Below are positions 1 through 7,105 of a stretch of 15,774 nt of DNA, in pieces. The DNA is from Ruminococcaceae bacterium UBA6416 (lineage in GTDB: Bacteria; Bacillota; Clostridia; Oscillospirales; Acutalibacteraceae), in assembly GCA_002438505.1 (NCBI GenBank), contig DJPI01000074.1, positions 1 to 15,774 on the forward strand, written 5' to 3'. Position numbers and translations under genes: made by a program. Every line of letters starts with the position of its first letter. Position 1 is the first letter of the stretch. Below the pieces are notes generated by a model, which worked only from the letters and a program-made list of their open reading frames with translations, searched no databases and was not told the origin of the DNA.

Positions 1-127
1 ATCCGCTAATTGCAGTCTACAAGATACGCGCCTTTCCCAATGTTTATATAACCGTTAAGCTATGCCTTGTTCCTGCTCGCGGATTTTTTGCGTAAGGGGT
101 TAGGTTCAGCCTTTCTCAAAGCTTAAA

Positions 128-157
128 GCAAAGATGGCAAAAACCTTGCCCCATTGC
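128..157 (-). terminator. Possible weak terminator hairpin for spoIVA
   Basis: Read on the minus strand, GGCAA and TTGCC pair across a 5-nt loop, and an outer GCAA/TTGC pair is separated from the core by bulges. The sequence that follows is only moderately T-rich and has no clean U-run. It is the only hairpin I see within about 80 nt of the spoIVA stop. It might end that transcript, but the call is tentative. Confidence 0.25.
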
Positions 158-180
158 AGAGCATAAAAATTTTTCGCAAA

Positions 181-208
181 ATCCAACATCTAACATCCAA
201 CATCCAAA
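181..208. repeat. 7-bp tandem repeat, four copies
   Basis: On the plus strand four heptamers follow one another without gaps: ATCCAAC, ATCTAAC, ATCCAAC, ATCCAAA. A further ATC at 209-211 runs into the spoIVA stop codon (210-212). Copies 1 and 3 are identical, copies 2 and 4 each differ by one base. The array is noncoding. It resembles the short heptanucleotide repeats found between genes in some bacteria. Its function is unknown. Confidence 0.75.
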
Positions 209-209
209 A

Positions 210-1688
210 TCAAAGTATGATGCAGATGAGTCCGCTGCAGCCCTCATTGATAACGCGCTCAAGCGTTTCCTGAACCTTCATCCGCGCATCGGACGGCATT
301 TTGTAAAGCTTGTTGTGCAGCCCCTCGTTAACAAGACTGCTGAGCGATTTTCCAAAGATGTTTGACTCCCAAATCTTTGACGGATCCTCCTCAAAGCCCT
401 TGAGAAGATACATAATAAGCTCCTCGGACTGGCTTTCCGTTCCAACAATCGGCGCAACCTCGGTTGAAATGTCGCAGCGCATCATGTGTATTGACGGCGC
501 CTGCGCCTTGAGCCGCACTCCGTAGCGCCCGCCCTGCTTCATAATCTCCGGCTCCTCAAGGGTCAGCTCCTCCATTGTCGGCATAACAATTCCGTAACCG
601 GTGCTTCTGCAATCGTCAATCGCACCCTTGAAGTGTTCATATTCCTTCTTGGCTTTTGAAAGCTCAATGATGTCGCTCATTAGGCTTTGCTCGTCTTTGA
701 TTTCAAGTCCGGTTTTTTCTGTGAGTATTTTATAAAACAATTCCGGCTTGACGCTTACGGAAACCGTTACACTTCCGGTTGCAAGGTCAATGTTTTCAAT
801 CCGGCTTCCCGTGATGTCATCCGCACCGGTGACGCAGGAGGAAAAACTCTCGGCGTCCTTAACCTTTTTCATTGTTTTTGCCGCTTCAAAAACAGAGGAG
901 TAAATCTCCTTGCGCAGCCAATGTCCCTTTTCAAGCCGTGATATCCACGAGGCAAAGTTGACCCTCATCTCCGTCAGCGGAAATTCATAAAGCAGTGAAC
1001 GTAGGATTTCAATAATCTCCTGCTCGTCAAGTTCAATGCAGTTGACCGGAATGACGCTCACCGAGTACCGCTCCGAAAGCTCAAGGGCAAGCTTTCTTGC
1101 GCTTTCGCTCTTTGGCCTTGTGCAGTTAAGCAGAACAACAAACGGCTTTTCAATCTCTTTCAGCTCGTTTATAACGCGCTCCTCAGCCTGGGCGTACTCC
1201 TCACGCGGAATGTCACCGATTGAGCCGTCCGTTGTGACAACAAGGCCGATTGTTGAATGCTCGTCAATAACCTTTTTTGTTCCGATCTCCGCCGCCATGT
1301 TGAACGGAACCTCCTCTTCAAACCACGGCGTTTTAACCATTCGCGGCTGCTCGTTTTCAATGTATCCGAGTGAGCTTGGAACAATATAACCCACACAGTC
1401 AATCAATCGGACATTGAGCCGCGCCTTGTCCTCAAGAGTCAGCTCAACGGCGTCCTCCGGAATGAATTTCGGCTCGGTTGTCATTATTGTTCTGCCCGAT
1501 GAGGACTGCGGAAGCTCATCCGTTGCGCGCTCACGCTTTGCCTTCTCGCTGATATTCGGCAGAACAAGAACGTCCATGAAGCGCTTGATGAACGATGATT
1601 TCCCCGTTCTGACCGGCCCCACAACGCCGATGTATATATCGCCCTGTGTTCGAGACGAAATTGAAGTGTAAATATTAGAGCTTGTCAT
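210..1688 (-). CDS. spoIVA: Stage IV sporulation protein A (spore coat ATPase)
   Basis: SpoIVA is a cytoskeleton-like ATPase made in the mother cell. It polymerises on the forespore surface and forms the base on which the spore coat assembles. The start chosen is the ATG at 1686-1688, because GGAGGA lies 6 nt upstream of it. An in-frame ATG nine codons earlier would place that ribosome site inside the gene. The resulting 492 residues equal the B. subtilis protein length as I recall it. The N-terminal P-loop domain carries Walker A GPVRTGKSS (residues 24-32, K30), a TTEPKFIP segment with threonines at 70-71, and a Walker B-like LIDCVGY (D97). The C-terminus ends in the conserved hydrophobic ICIIL, part of the region that targets the protein to the spore. 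The gene stands alone, behind a terminator and a candidate sigma-E promoter, as expected for a mother-cell gene. The identification is very secure. Confidence 0.97.
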   Translation of the reverse strand: MTSSNIYTSISSRTQGDIYIGVVGPVRTGKSSFIKRFMDVLVLPNISEKAKRERATDELPQSSSGRTIMTTEPKFIPEDAVELTLEDKARLNVRLIDCVGYIVPSSLGYIENEQPRMVKTPWFEEEVPFNMAAEIGTKKVIDEHSTIGLVVTTDGSIGDIPREEYAQAEERVINELKEIEKPFVVLLNCTRPKSESARKLALELSERYSVSVIPVNCIELDEQEIIEILRSLLYEFPLTEMRVNFASWISRLEKGHWLRKEIYSSVFEAAKTMKKVKDAESFSSCVTGADDITGSRIENIDLATGSVTVSVSVKPELFYKILTEKTGLEIKDEQSLMSDIIELSKAKKEYEHFKGAIDDCRSTGYGIVMPTMEELTLEEPEIMKQGGRYGVRLKAQAPSIHMMRCDISTEVAPIVGTESQSEELIMYLLKGFEEDPSKIWESNIFGKSLSSLVNEGLHNKLYKMPSDARMKVQETLERVINEGCSGLICIIL

Positions 1689-1723
1689 AAACATTCCTCC
1701 GAGCTTTTCATGCATTTTGTTAA

Positions 1724-1753
1724 TTTCTATGCTTCAACGCTTTTGTTTATGAC
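1724..1753 (-). promoter_or_regulatory. Candidate sigma-E promoter of spoIVA
   Basis: On the minus strand GTCATAAA (1746-1753) and CATAGAAA (1724-1731) are separated by 14 nt. This matches the general form of sigma-E promoters, in which an ATA-containing -35 element is followed 13-15 nt later by a CATA-type -10 element. Transcription would begin around 1717, giving a leader of about 30 nt before the spoIVA ATG with the GGAGGA site inside it. spoIVA is a known sigma-E gene in Bacillus. That this particular site is used is inferred from sequence alone. Confidence 0.55.
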
Positions 1754-1789
1754 AACGGGAAAAACCGCTTGAAACATTTTTTTGCTTAT

Positions 1790-1819
1790 AAAAACAAAAC
1801 CACCGGCCTGAACCGATGG
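1790..1819 (-). terminator. Intrinsic terminator after the transketolase genes
   Basis: On the minus strand CCATCGG and CCGGTGG form a 7-bp stem with one U-G wobble, closed by a 6-nt loop and followed directly by TTTTGTTTTT. It begins 28 nt after the stop codon of the transketolase C-terminal gene and lies upstream of the spoIVA promoter. It therefore separates the long housekeeping unit from spoIVA. Confidence 0.85.
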
Positions 1820-1847
1820 CTTTGACTGCTTTATCGCAGAAAAATTC

Positions 1848-2789
1848 TTATTTAAGTGAAACGGCTTTTTTTGCCTTTTCGGCAATGTGTTTTGCGTCAA
1901 GGCCGAAAATTTTCAAAAGCTCAACGGCCGGGCCGGACTTTCCGAATGTGTCCTCAACACCGAGGCGCAGCACCGGAACGGGGCATTCCTCGCAGAGAAC
2001 CTCAGTGACGGCCGAGCCGAGTCCGCCGATAACGCTGTGCTCCTCGGCGGTAACGATTGCGCCGGTTTCCTTTGCGGCTTTGACAAGGATTTCCCTGTCA
2101 ATGGGCTTAATCGTGTGGATATTGATAACTCTTGCGTCAATTCCGTCAGCCTTAAGCTCGTCTGCGGCAATGAGAGCCTCGTTGACCATGAGGCCGGTTG
2201 CAACAATGGTTACGTCCTTTCCGTCTCTGAGGGTGACGCCCTTTCCAAGCTCAAACTTGTAATCCTCGCCGTTAACTCTCGGAACCGCAAGGCGGCCAAA
2301 GCGCATATAAACCGGGCCTTCAAAGTCTGCGGCGGCAAGAACGGCCTGGAAAGCCTCAACGTCATCCGCCGGGTTGATGATGACCATGTTCGGAATTGAG
2401 CGCATAAGCGCTATGTCCTCGCAGCACTGGTGGCTTGCGCCGTCCTCACCAACGGAGATTCCGGCGTGAGTTGCTCCGATTTTGACATTGAGCTTCGGAT
2501 ATGCGATGGAGTTTCTGACCTGCTCAAAGGCGCGGCCTGCGGAGAACATTGCAAACGAGCTTGCAAAAACGGTGTAACCAACGGTTGAAAGTCCGGCAGC
2601 AACGCCCATCATGTTGCCCTCGGCAATTCCGATGTCAATGAACTTTTCCGGATATTCCTTTTTGAAAACGATTGTTTTTGTCGCCTTGGCAAGGTCGGCG
2701 TCAAGAACAAGAATGTCATCCCTTTTTCCAAGCTCCTTGAGAGCCTTGCCGTAAGCGTCTCTTGTTGCGCATTTGATAACGTCAGCCAT
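1848..2789 (-). CDS. tkt: Transketolase, C-terminal subunit
   Basis: This is the second half of a split transketolase, which moves two-carbon ketol units between sugar phosphates in the non-oxidative pentose phosphate pathway. It carries the pyrimidine-binding domain and the C-terminal domain (313 residues). IAEGNM contains the probable catalytic glutamate E57, which activates the thiamine diphosphate pyrimidine ring. GATHAG (105-110) and GEDGASHQ (114-121) are further typical blocks. The ATG at 2787-2789 is preferred because GGAGGT lies 6 nt ahead. An in-frame GTG at 2793-2795 directly abuts that site and is too close to be used. The N-terminal subunit gene ends 2 nt upstream, so the two chains should be made together and assemble with TPP at their interface. 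A deoxyxylulose-phosphate synthase is unlikely because of the split architecture and the transketolase motifs. Confidence 0.95.
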   Translation of the reverse strand: MADVIKCATRDAYGKALKELGKRDDILVLDADLAKATKTIVFKKEYPEKFIDIGIAEGNMMGVAAGLSTVGYTVFASSFAMFSAGRAFEQVRNSIAYPKLNVKIGATHAGISVGEDGASHQCCEDIALMRSIPNMVIINPADDVEAFQAVLAAADFEGPVYMRFGRLAVPRVNGEDYKFELGKGVTLRDGKDVTIVATGLMVNEALIAADELKADGIDARVINIHTIKPIDREILVKAAKETGAIVTAEEHSVIGGLGSAVTEVLCEECPVPVLRLGVEDTFGKSGPAVELLKIFGLDAKHIAEKAKKAVSLK

Positions 2790-2791
2790 AA

Positions 2792-3634
2792 TCACACCTC
2801 CAATACGGCGAGAGCATCACCGAGTTCTTTCATTGCCTGCTCATACTGTTCGGCATTGGGCGCGCTTCCGTGCCAGTCGCACTTATTCTCCATGAAGGAA
2901 ACGCCCTTGCCCTTAACGGTTTTTGCAACAATGCAGGTGGGTTTGCCTTTGAATTCCTTCGCCTTTTTGAAGGCCTCGTCAATCTCATCAAAGCAGTGTC
3001 CGTTGATAACAATGACGTTCCAGCCGAAAGAAGCAAACTTTTCGTCAATCGGACAGGGTGAGTTGACCTCATCAAGAGTTCCGTCAATCTGAAGATTGTT
3101 GTAATCAACAACGGCAACAAGGTTGTCAAGCTTATGGTTTCCGGCAAGCATTGCGGCCTCCCAAACCTGACCTTCCTCAATTTCACCGTCACCGAGAGCG
3201 GTGTAAACGCGGAAGCTTTTGCCCTTGAGCTTTGCGCCGAGAGCCATTCCGACCGCGGCGGAAATTCCCTGGCCGAGCGAGCCGGTGCTCATGTCAACGC
3301 CGGGGGTGTAACGCATACTCGGGTGACCCTGAAGAATTGAGTCCGGCTTTCTGAGCGTTTTGATGAGGTCAAACGGGAAAAATCCCTTGAGTGCAAGCGC
3401 GGAATAAAGCGCAGGCGCAGTGTGTCCCTTTGAAAGAACAAAGCGGTCTCTGTCCTCCCACGCGGGATTCTTCGGATCAACGTGCATTTCTTCAAAATAA
3501 AGATAGGTGATGATGTCTGCAATCGAAAGTGAGCCGCCCGGATGGCCGGACTTTGCGTTGTATGTACCTTCGATAACGCCCATTCTCACCTGACAGGCGA
3601 GCTTTTTCAGCTCAGTCTTTTTGGTTTTGTCCAA
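2792..3634 (-). CDS. tkt: Transketolase, N-terminal subunit
   Basis: This is the thiamine-diphosphate-binding half of the split transketolase (280 residues). SGHPGGSLS (29-37) and KGHTAP (69-74) supply conserved histidines. The TPP/Mg motif starts at GDGE (148-151) and ends at the NN pair (179-180). Single-chain transketolases are about 650 residues, and the two adjacent genes here together make up about 590. The start is a TTG at 3632-3634. AGGAGG at 3643-3648 sits 8 nt upstream, no in-frame ATG exists nearby, and the first internal Met (residue 18) would cut into the first helix. The stop codon lies 2 nt before the partner gene's ATG, which suggests coupled translation. The 72-nt gap to the HAD gene is the largest inside the left part of the cluster and may hold a separate promoter, but I see no clear -35/-10 pair. 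Confidence 0.95.
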   Translation of the reverse strand: MDKTKKTELKKLACQVRMGVIEGTYNAKSGHPGGSLSIADIITYLYFEEMHVDPKNPAWEDRDRFVLSKGHTAPALYSALALKGFFPFDLIKTLRKPDSILQGHPSMRYTPGVDMSTGSLGQGISAAVGMALGAKLKGKSFRVYTALGDGEIEEGQVWEAAMLAGNHKLDNLVAVVDYNNLQIDGTLDEVNSPCPIDEKFASFGWNVIVINGHCFDEIDEAFKKAKEFKGKPTCIVAKTVKGKGVSFMENKCDWHGSAPNAEQYEQAMKELGDALAVLEV

Positions 3635-3648
3635 TGTGATTTCCTCCT
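3632..3648 (-). promoter_or_regulatory. Strong ribosome site fixing a TTG start
   Basis: AGGAGG (minus strand, 3643-3648) is followed after 8 nt by TTG, which begins the transketolase N-terminal subunit. This is a near-perfect Shine-Dalgarno sequence with a weak initiation codon. No in-frame ATG or GTG lies between them. Confidence 0.8.
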
Positions 3649-3694
3649 TTTTTGAAAACCAAAAAGCAAAAAGCTTTTCGATAAATATTCAAAA

Positions 3695-3714
3695 ACATCT
3701 GAAAACTCAGGTGT
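3695..3714 (-). terminator. Imperfect hairpin overlapping the HAD gene stop codon
   Basis: Read on the minus strand, ACACCTGA pairs with TCAGATGT across a 4-nt loop, with one C-A mismatch, and GTTTTTG follows. The TGA stop of the HAD gene forms part of the 5' arm. The stem is short and AT-rich with a modest T-run, so it could be a leaky terminator or an mRNA 3'-end stabiliser between the HAD gene and the transketolase pair. On the plus strand the mismatch becomes a U-G wobble, but no gene on that strand would use it. Confidence 0.4.
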
Positions 3715-4540
3715 TGTTTTTGATGATGTAATCAATGAGGTCGGCAACGGCGCCCTTGTTGCAGTGGCAGGTGACAAGCTTTGCAATCTCCTTCAGCCCC
3801 TGCGGAGCCTGGCCGCAGCACGCCGGAAGTCCAACCGCCTTGAGCATTTCATAATCGTTGAAGTAATCGCCGATTGCGGCGGTTTTTTCCTTTTCAATGC
3901 CAAGAATTTCAGCAACCTTCATCACGGCAACGCCCTTGTTTGTTCCCTCGTTAACAAGCTCAAAGGAAAAAGGAGAGGTGCGCATAAGGTTCGTTTTTGT
4001 GCTGCTGTTTTCCTTTGCAAAGCTTTCAACCTTTGAAATTACAAACGGAAGTCCGGTGAAAATCGCCTTGCACCAATCCCCGGTCGGAAGCTCATCAATG
4101 CTCCTGAATTTTTTAATCGGGAGCTTGCTTGTTTTTGCAAGAATATATGCCGAAAGGGTGGGTTTAACAAGACGCGCCTCACGCGGTGTGATAACCTGAA
4201 CGGACGCAAAGCGAAACTTTTTCGCCATGGTCTTGATGAGCGCGGTGATTTTTTCATTAACCGGGCTGAGCCAGAGAATTTTTTCCTGTTCATAATCATA
4301 AACTCCGGCGCCGTTGATGAAAACGGCATATCCGGTGTTAAGCTTAAGCTTTTGAAAATGCTTGCGCATTGACTCAATGCTTCTTCCCGATGAAAGAATG
4401 AAGTGGCCGCCGTATTCATAAACAAACTTATGAATGGCATCAAAATTGCGCTTCGGCAGTCTCCTTTTTTTATCGTTCAAAGTGCCGTCAATATCCGAGG
4501 CAACAAGCCAGCCGGAAAGCGGCAGTTTTTTTTCTGTCAT
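3707..4540 (-). CDS. Cof-type HAD-superfamily phosphatase
   Basis: This is a 277-residue haloacid dehalogenase-fold hydrolase of the Cof (IIB) class, cytosolic, probably removing phosphate from sugar phosphates or other small metabolites. Motif I is SDIDGT, with nucleophile D16 and acid/base D18. Motif II is LSSGR (49-53), motif III contains K202 in NKG, and motif IV is GDYFND (224-229, with D225 and D229 as Mg ligands). The cap domain lies between motifs II and III. The ATG overlaps the pseudouridine synthase stop by 4 nt (ATGA), and AAGGAGA sits just upstream, so translation is probably coupled. The substrate cannot be read from sequence. The position next to transketolase makes a sugar phosphate an attractive guess, but no more than that. 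Confidence 0.9.
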   Translation of the reverse strand: MTEKKLPLSGWLVASDIDGTLNDKKRRLPKRNFDAIHKFVYEYGGHFILSSGRSIESMRKHFQKLKLNTGYAVFINGAGVYDYEQEKILWLSPVNEKITALIKTMAKKFRFASVQVITPREARLVKPTLSAYILAKTSKLPIKKFRSIDELPTGDWCKAIFTGLPFVISKVESFAKENSSTKTNLMRTSPFSFELVNEGTNKGVAVMKVAEILGIEKEKTAAIGDYFNDYEMLKAVGLPACCGQAPQGLKEIAKLVTCHCNKGAVADLIDYIIKNNT

Positions 4541-5454
4541 TTTTCAAGTCTCCTTAAAAACGCTTCAAAGTATTCCGGGAGCTCGCTCGTAACTTCAATG
4601 TGCTTTCCCGTTCTCGGATGGCGGAAACCGATGAGTCCGGCGTGGAGGCATTGGCCGCAAAGCTCCGTGATAACCTTTTTCGGGCCGTATACCGGGTCAC
4701 CGGCAACGGGGTGGCCGATATATGCCATATGCACCCTTATCTGGTGAGTTCTTCCGGTTTCAAGGTGAACGCGCAGGTGGGTGAAACCCTTGTATCGTTC
4801 AACAACCTCGTAATGAGTAACGGCGTGTTTTGAGTTTTTTTCCGTCACACACATCTTTTTGCGGTCAACACTGTGGCGGCCGATTGGCGCATCAACGGTT
4901 CCGCAGTCCGTTTTAAAGCCGCCGTAAACAACGGTCTGATACTCCCTTTCAAAGGAATGCGCCTTAATCTGTTCGGCAAGGCTCATGTGGGCAAAGTCAT
5001 TCTTTGCAACAATCAGAAGTCCGCTCGTGTCCTTGTCAATGCGGTGAACAATCCCGGGGCGTATCACGCCGTTGATGCCCGAAAGGCTGTCCTTGCAGTG
5101 ATACAAAAGCGCGTTGACGAGCGTTTTGTCATAATGCCCGGCCGCCGGGTGAACAACCATCCCCTTGGGTTTGTTGACAACAAGGAGATCTCTGTCCTCA
5201 TATCGGATGTCAAGCTCAATGTTTTCAGGCTCCAGCTCAAGCCCGCGCGGCTTCGGAATAACAACGGAAATTTTATCGCCGAGTCTAACCTTGTAATTTT
5301 TTGAAACGGGCTTTGAGGCGATTGTTACCGCGCCGCATTCCATCATTTTTTGAACGGCTGAACGGCTCAGCTCCTTTGAAAAGGAACAGATGACCTTGTC
5401 AATCCTTTCACCGGCAAAGCTCTCGTCAACGGTGATTATCATTGCGTCAACCAT
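4537..5454 (-). CDS. rluD: RluD-type 23S rRNA pseudouridine synthase
   Basis: This 305-residue enzyme belongs to the RluA/RluD family, which isomerises selected uridines to pseudouridine. RluD members act on helix 69 of 23S rRNA. An N-terminal S4 RNA-binding domain (about 16-75) precedes the catalytic domain. NKPKGMVVHP (94-103) and HRIDKDTSG (137-145) are the signature blocks, and D140 aligns with the catalytic aspartate. GRTHQIRVH occurs near the C-terminal end. The first ATG (5452-5454) is chosen because AAGGAA lies just upstream, while the internal ATG at codon 5 has no ribosome site. The start overlaps lspA by 8 nt. This is the same order as lspA-ylyB in Bacillus, so YlyB is the closest named counterpart. 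The exact target uridines are inferred from the family. Confidence 0.93.
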   Translation of the reverse strand: MVDAMIITVDESFAGERIDKVICSFSKELSRSAVQKMMECGAVTIASKPVSKNYKVRLGDKISVVIPKPRGLELEPENIELDIRYEDRDLLVVNKPKGMVVHPAAGHYDKTLVNALLYHCKDSLSGINGVIRPGIVHRIDKDTSGLLIVAKNDFAHMSLAEQIKAHSFEREYQTVVYGGFKTDCGTVDAPIGRHSVDRKKMCVTEKNSKHAVTHYEVVERYKGFTHLRVHLETGRTHQIRVHMAYIGHPVAGDPVYGPKKVITELCGQCLHAGLIGFRHPRTGKHIEVTSELPEYFEAFLRRLEK

Positions 5455-5968
5455 TTTGCTTTTCCTTATTATCTTCGCTTTCTTTGTTTTCTTTGCTCTG
5501 CTTTTTTTCCCTGGTTTCCCTGATTATTTCGTAAATCTGATATCCTATCATGAGGAACGCTCCGACCGTAACAAGGCAATCGGCAAAATTGAAAACATAA
5601 AACTTAACAAAAAGAACGTCAATATAGTCGATAACAAAGCCGAGCCTGAAGCGGTCAATGAGGTTGCCGATACCACCGGCAACTATTGCAACAAGACAGC
5701 AGTAATTGAAGCCGAATTTGACCTTTTTAAGCATCAGAAGAACAAGTATGACCGCAATGATAACAACGGTCAGCCACATCATAACCTGCGCTTTTCCGCC
5801 AAAAAGACCCATCATTGCGCCATCGTTTTCAACATAAGCAAAGCGCAGAACACCGGGAATGACGGTTTTTTCGCCAATGGGCTTAAGGTCGGCAACAACA
5901 AAGTATTTTATGAGCTGATCGGCCGCGGTGAGCACCGCAATAACAAAAAGGGAAACAATTTGTATCAT
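5447..5968 (-). CDS. lspA: Lipoprotein signal peptidase (signal peptidase II)
   Basis: LspA is an aspartic protease of the cytoplasmic membrane that removes the signal peptide from prolipoproteins after lipidation. The 173 residues contain four hydrophobic segments (about 2-20, 62-80, 88-104, 130-148). The diagnostic motifs are ENDGA (47-51), GNLIDR with catalytic D105, FVIDYIDV (111-118) and FNFAD with catalytic D130. A charged Lys/Glu-rich tail of about 25 residues (149-173) extends past the last membrane segment and would face the cytosol. The ribosome site is weak (GGTG about 8 nt upstream), which suggests low or coupled translation after divIVA, whose stop is 22 nt away. The identification is secure. 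Confidence 0.97.
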   Translation of the reverse strand: MIQIVSLFVIAVLTAADQLIKYFVVADLKPIGEKTVIPGVLRFAYVENDGAMMGLFGGKAQVMMWLTVVIIAVILVLLMLKKVKFGFNYCCLVAIVAGGIGNLIDRFRLGFVIDYIDVLFVKFYVFNFADCLVTVGAFLMIGYQIYEIIRETREKKQSKENKESEDNKEKQNG

Positions 5969-5990
5969 ACTATCAACACCAAAGAATCAA

Positions 5991-7061
5991 TTAATCATCG
6001 TCATCGGTGAACAAATCAAAGTCATCAGAAACGCTGAAGCTTGTTTTGTTTCCGTTATAGCCGACTCCGGGGGTTGGAGTTTTCTTTTCTCCGGAGAGTC
6101 CGGCCGCTTCGCCGCTCTTCGGAAGATTAATGGAATCAAAAATTTTTCTGACATATTCGTCAGCGGTGGTGACGTGCGCCTTTTTTTCTCCCGGTTCGGT
6201 TTTCTTTTCCTTAACAACCGGCTCTTCGTCAAGAATGCTGCTTTCGGCCTTTCTTTCCTTTTCTTTTTTCTCTGCGGAAAGTTCAATGTCACCAAAGCTC
6301 AAGGTGCGCGGAAGCGGCTCTTCCTGCGCTTCTTCTTCCGGTTCAAGGAGTTCTTCCGGCTGACCGGTTTCAATGTCAAACTCCGGAATATTCAGCGCCT
6401 GAAGCTTCGGAAGAAGGTCATTCATAATGGAAAGCGCATTGTTTTTAAAGCTTTCAATTCCGCCTTTAACGGTCAAATATTCGTCCTTAGCCTGAGATAT
6501 AAGCTCATTCTTCCTGTCCTCGGCCTTTTTTGCATCGCTGTATGCGTTTGCAACAATGCGGCCGGCCTTGGCGTTCGCGTCGGCAATGATCTGCTTTGCC
6601 CTGGCGTTGATTTCGTCAATATACTTTTTGGCCTCGTTGTTCGCCTGTTCGGTGAGCTTTTGAATTTCTTCCCTTGCTTTTTCAAGCTCTTCGTCTGCGG
6701 TTTGCTTCATTTTTTCGGCATATTCAGAGGCATCCTTTGTTTTTTCATCAATGAGAGCCTTCGCTTTCCTTTCCGCGTCCGCAAGCATGGCGTCCGAGGC
6801 GTTCTTTGCGCTTTCAACCGTCTGGTCGGCAATGGTCTGCGCCTTAACAAGAGCGGTTGCAATGGCGTTTTTTCCTGCGTTATATTCCTCAATAATATCA
6901 CGCAGGGAAGCAAACTTTTTCTTAAGCTCTCCGTTTTCCGAATACAGCTCATTATAGCTTGCATAGACTCTCTGCATAAAAGCGTCAACCTCGGTTGATT
7001 TATATGCACCGCGACCGACAGAGGAAAAGTTCTGCATTTTAATTTGATTCGGAACCATCAT
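5991..7061 (-). CDS. divIVA: DivIVA-family polar/septal coiled-coil protein
   Basis: DivIVA proteins bind negatively curved membrane at division sites and poles and recruit partners in division, sporulation and cell-wall growth. The N-terminal block (about 4-60) has the typical FSSVGRGAYKSTEVDAFM pattern. A long coiled coil rich in Ala, Lys and Glu follows to about residue 220. The last 130 residues are a charged, low-complexity region with the conserved-looking patch TADEYVRKIFDSINLP (299-314) and an acidic end, DDFDLFTDDDD. At 356 residues it is about twice the length of B. subtilis DivIVA (164). AAGGAGA precedes an ATG ATG pair (7061 or 7058), and either could start translation. It lies between sepF and lspA, as in the ylm cluster. 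Family membership is solid. Its exact role in this organism is not known. Confidence 0.9.
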   Translation of the reverse strand: MMVPNQIKMQNFSSVGRGAYKSTEVDAFMQRVYASYNELYSENGELKKKFASLRDIIEEYNAGKNAIATALVKAQTIADQTVESAKNASDAMLADAERKAKALIDEKTKDASEYAEKMKQTADEELEKAREEIQKLTEQANNEAKKYIDEINARAKQIIADANAKAGRIVANAYSDAKKAEDRKNELISQAKDEYLTVKGGIESFKNNALSIMNDLLPKLQALNIPEFDIETGQPEELLEPEEEAQEEPLPRTLSFGDIELSAEKKEKERKAESSILDEEPVVKEKKTEPGEKKAHVTTADEYVRKIFDSINLPKSGEAAGLSGEKKTPTPGVGYNGNKTSFSVSDDFDLFTDDDD

Positions 7062-7105
7062 TTTTTATCTCTCCTTTGATTGAAAATCTTCCGCTTTAAT
7101 TAGAA

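Larger units (their letters stand above)
1..209. other. Intergenic region downstream of spoIVA
   Basis: This stretch carries no believable gene. It lies 3' of spoIVA (transcribed leftward) and continues past the window edge. Two things are visible: a four-copy 7-bp tandem repeat directly abutting the spoIVA stop (181-208), and an imperfect inverted repeat at 128-157. The inverted repeat has a GGCAA/TTGCC core and partly pairing flanks. On the minus strand only a loose T-rich stretch follows it, so it is at best a weak spoIVA terminator. The hexamer ATCCGC at 1-6 is complementary to GCGGAT at 79-84, but no tRNA features lie between them. Confidence 0.5.

Noticed and set aside
1..84. Possible tRNA or structured RNA, because ATCCGC at 1-6 pairs with GCGGAT at 79-84
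   Set aside because: There is no T-arm GGTTC, no anticodon arm and no D-arm pattern on either strand, and the 6-bp match over 84 nt could be chance.
181..211. Repeat array considered as a CRISPR fragment
   Set aside because: The units are 7 bp and contiguous, with no spacers, and no cas genes are present.
1689..1715. A nine-residue N-terminal extension of SpoIVA
   Set aside because: Its codons include the GGAGGA ribosome site, and the shorter form matches the known family length and residue numbering.
1816..2399. Plus-strand open frames opposite the transketolase C-terminal gene
   Set aside because: They lie inside a well-conserved gene and have low-complexity translations rich in Ser/Thr or Asn/Val. 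The bias follows from the codon usage of the real gene.
5928..6998. A 356-codon open frame on the plus strand, opposite divIVA
   Set aside because: It mirrors divIVA almost exactly. The Phe/Leu-rich translation is what antisense of Lys/Glu-rich coiled-coil codons gives. It has no ribosome site and no recognisable domain.
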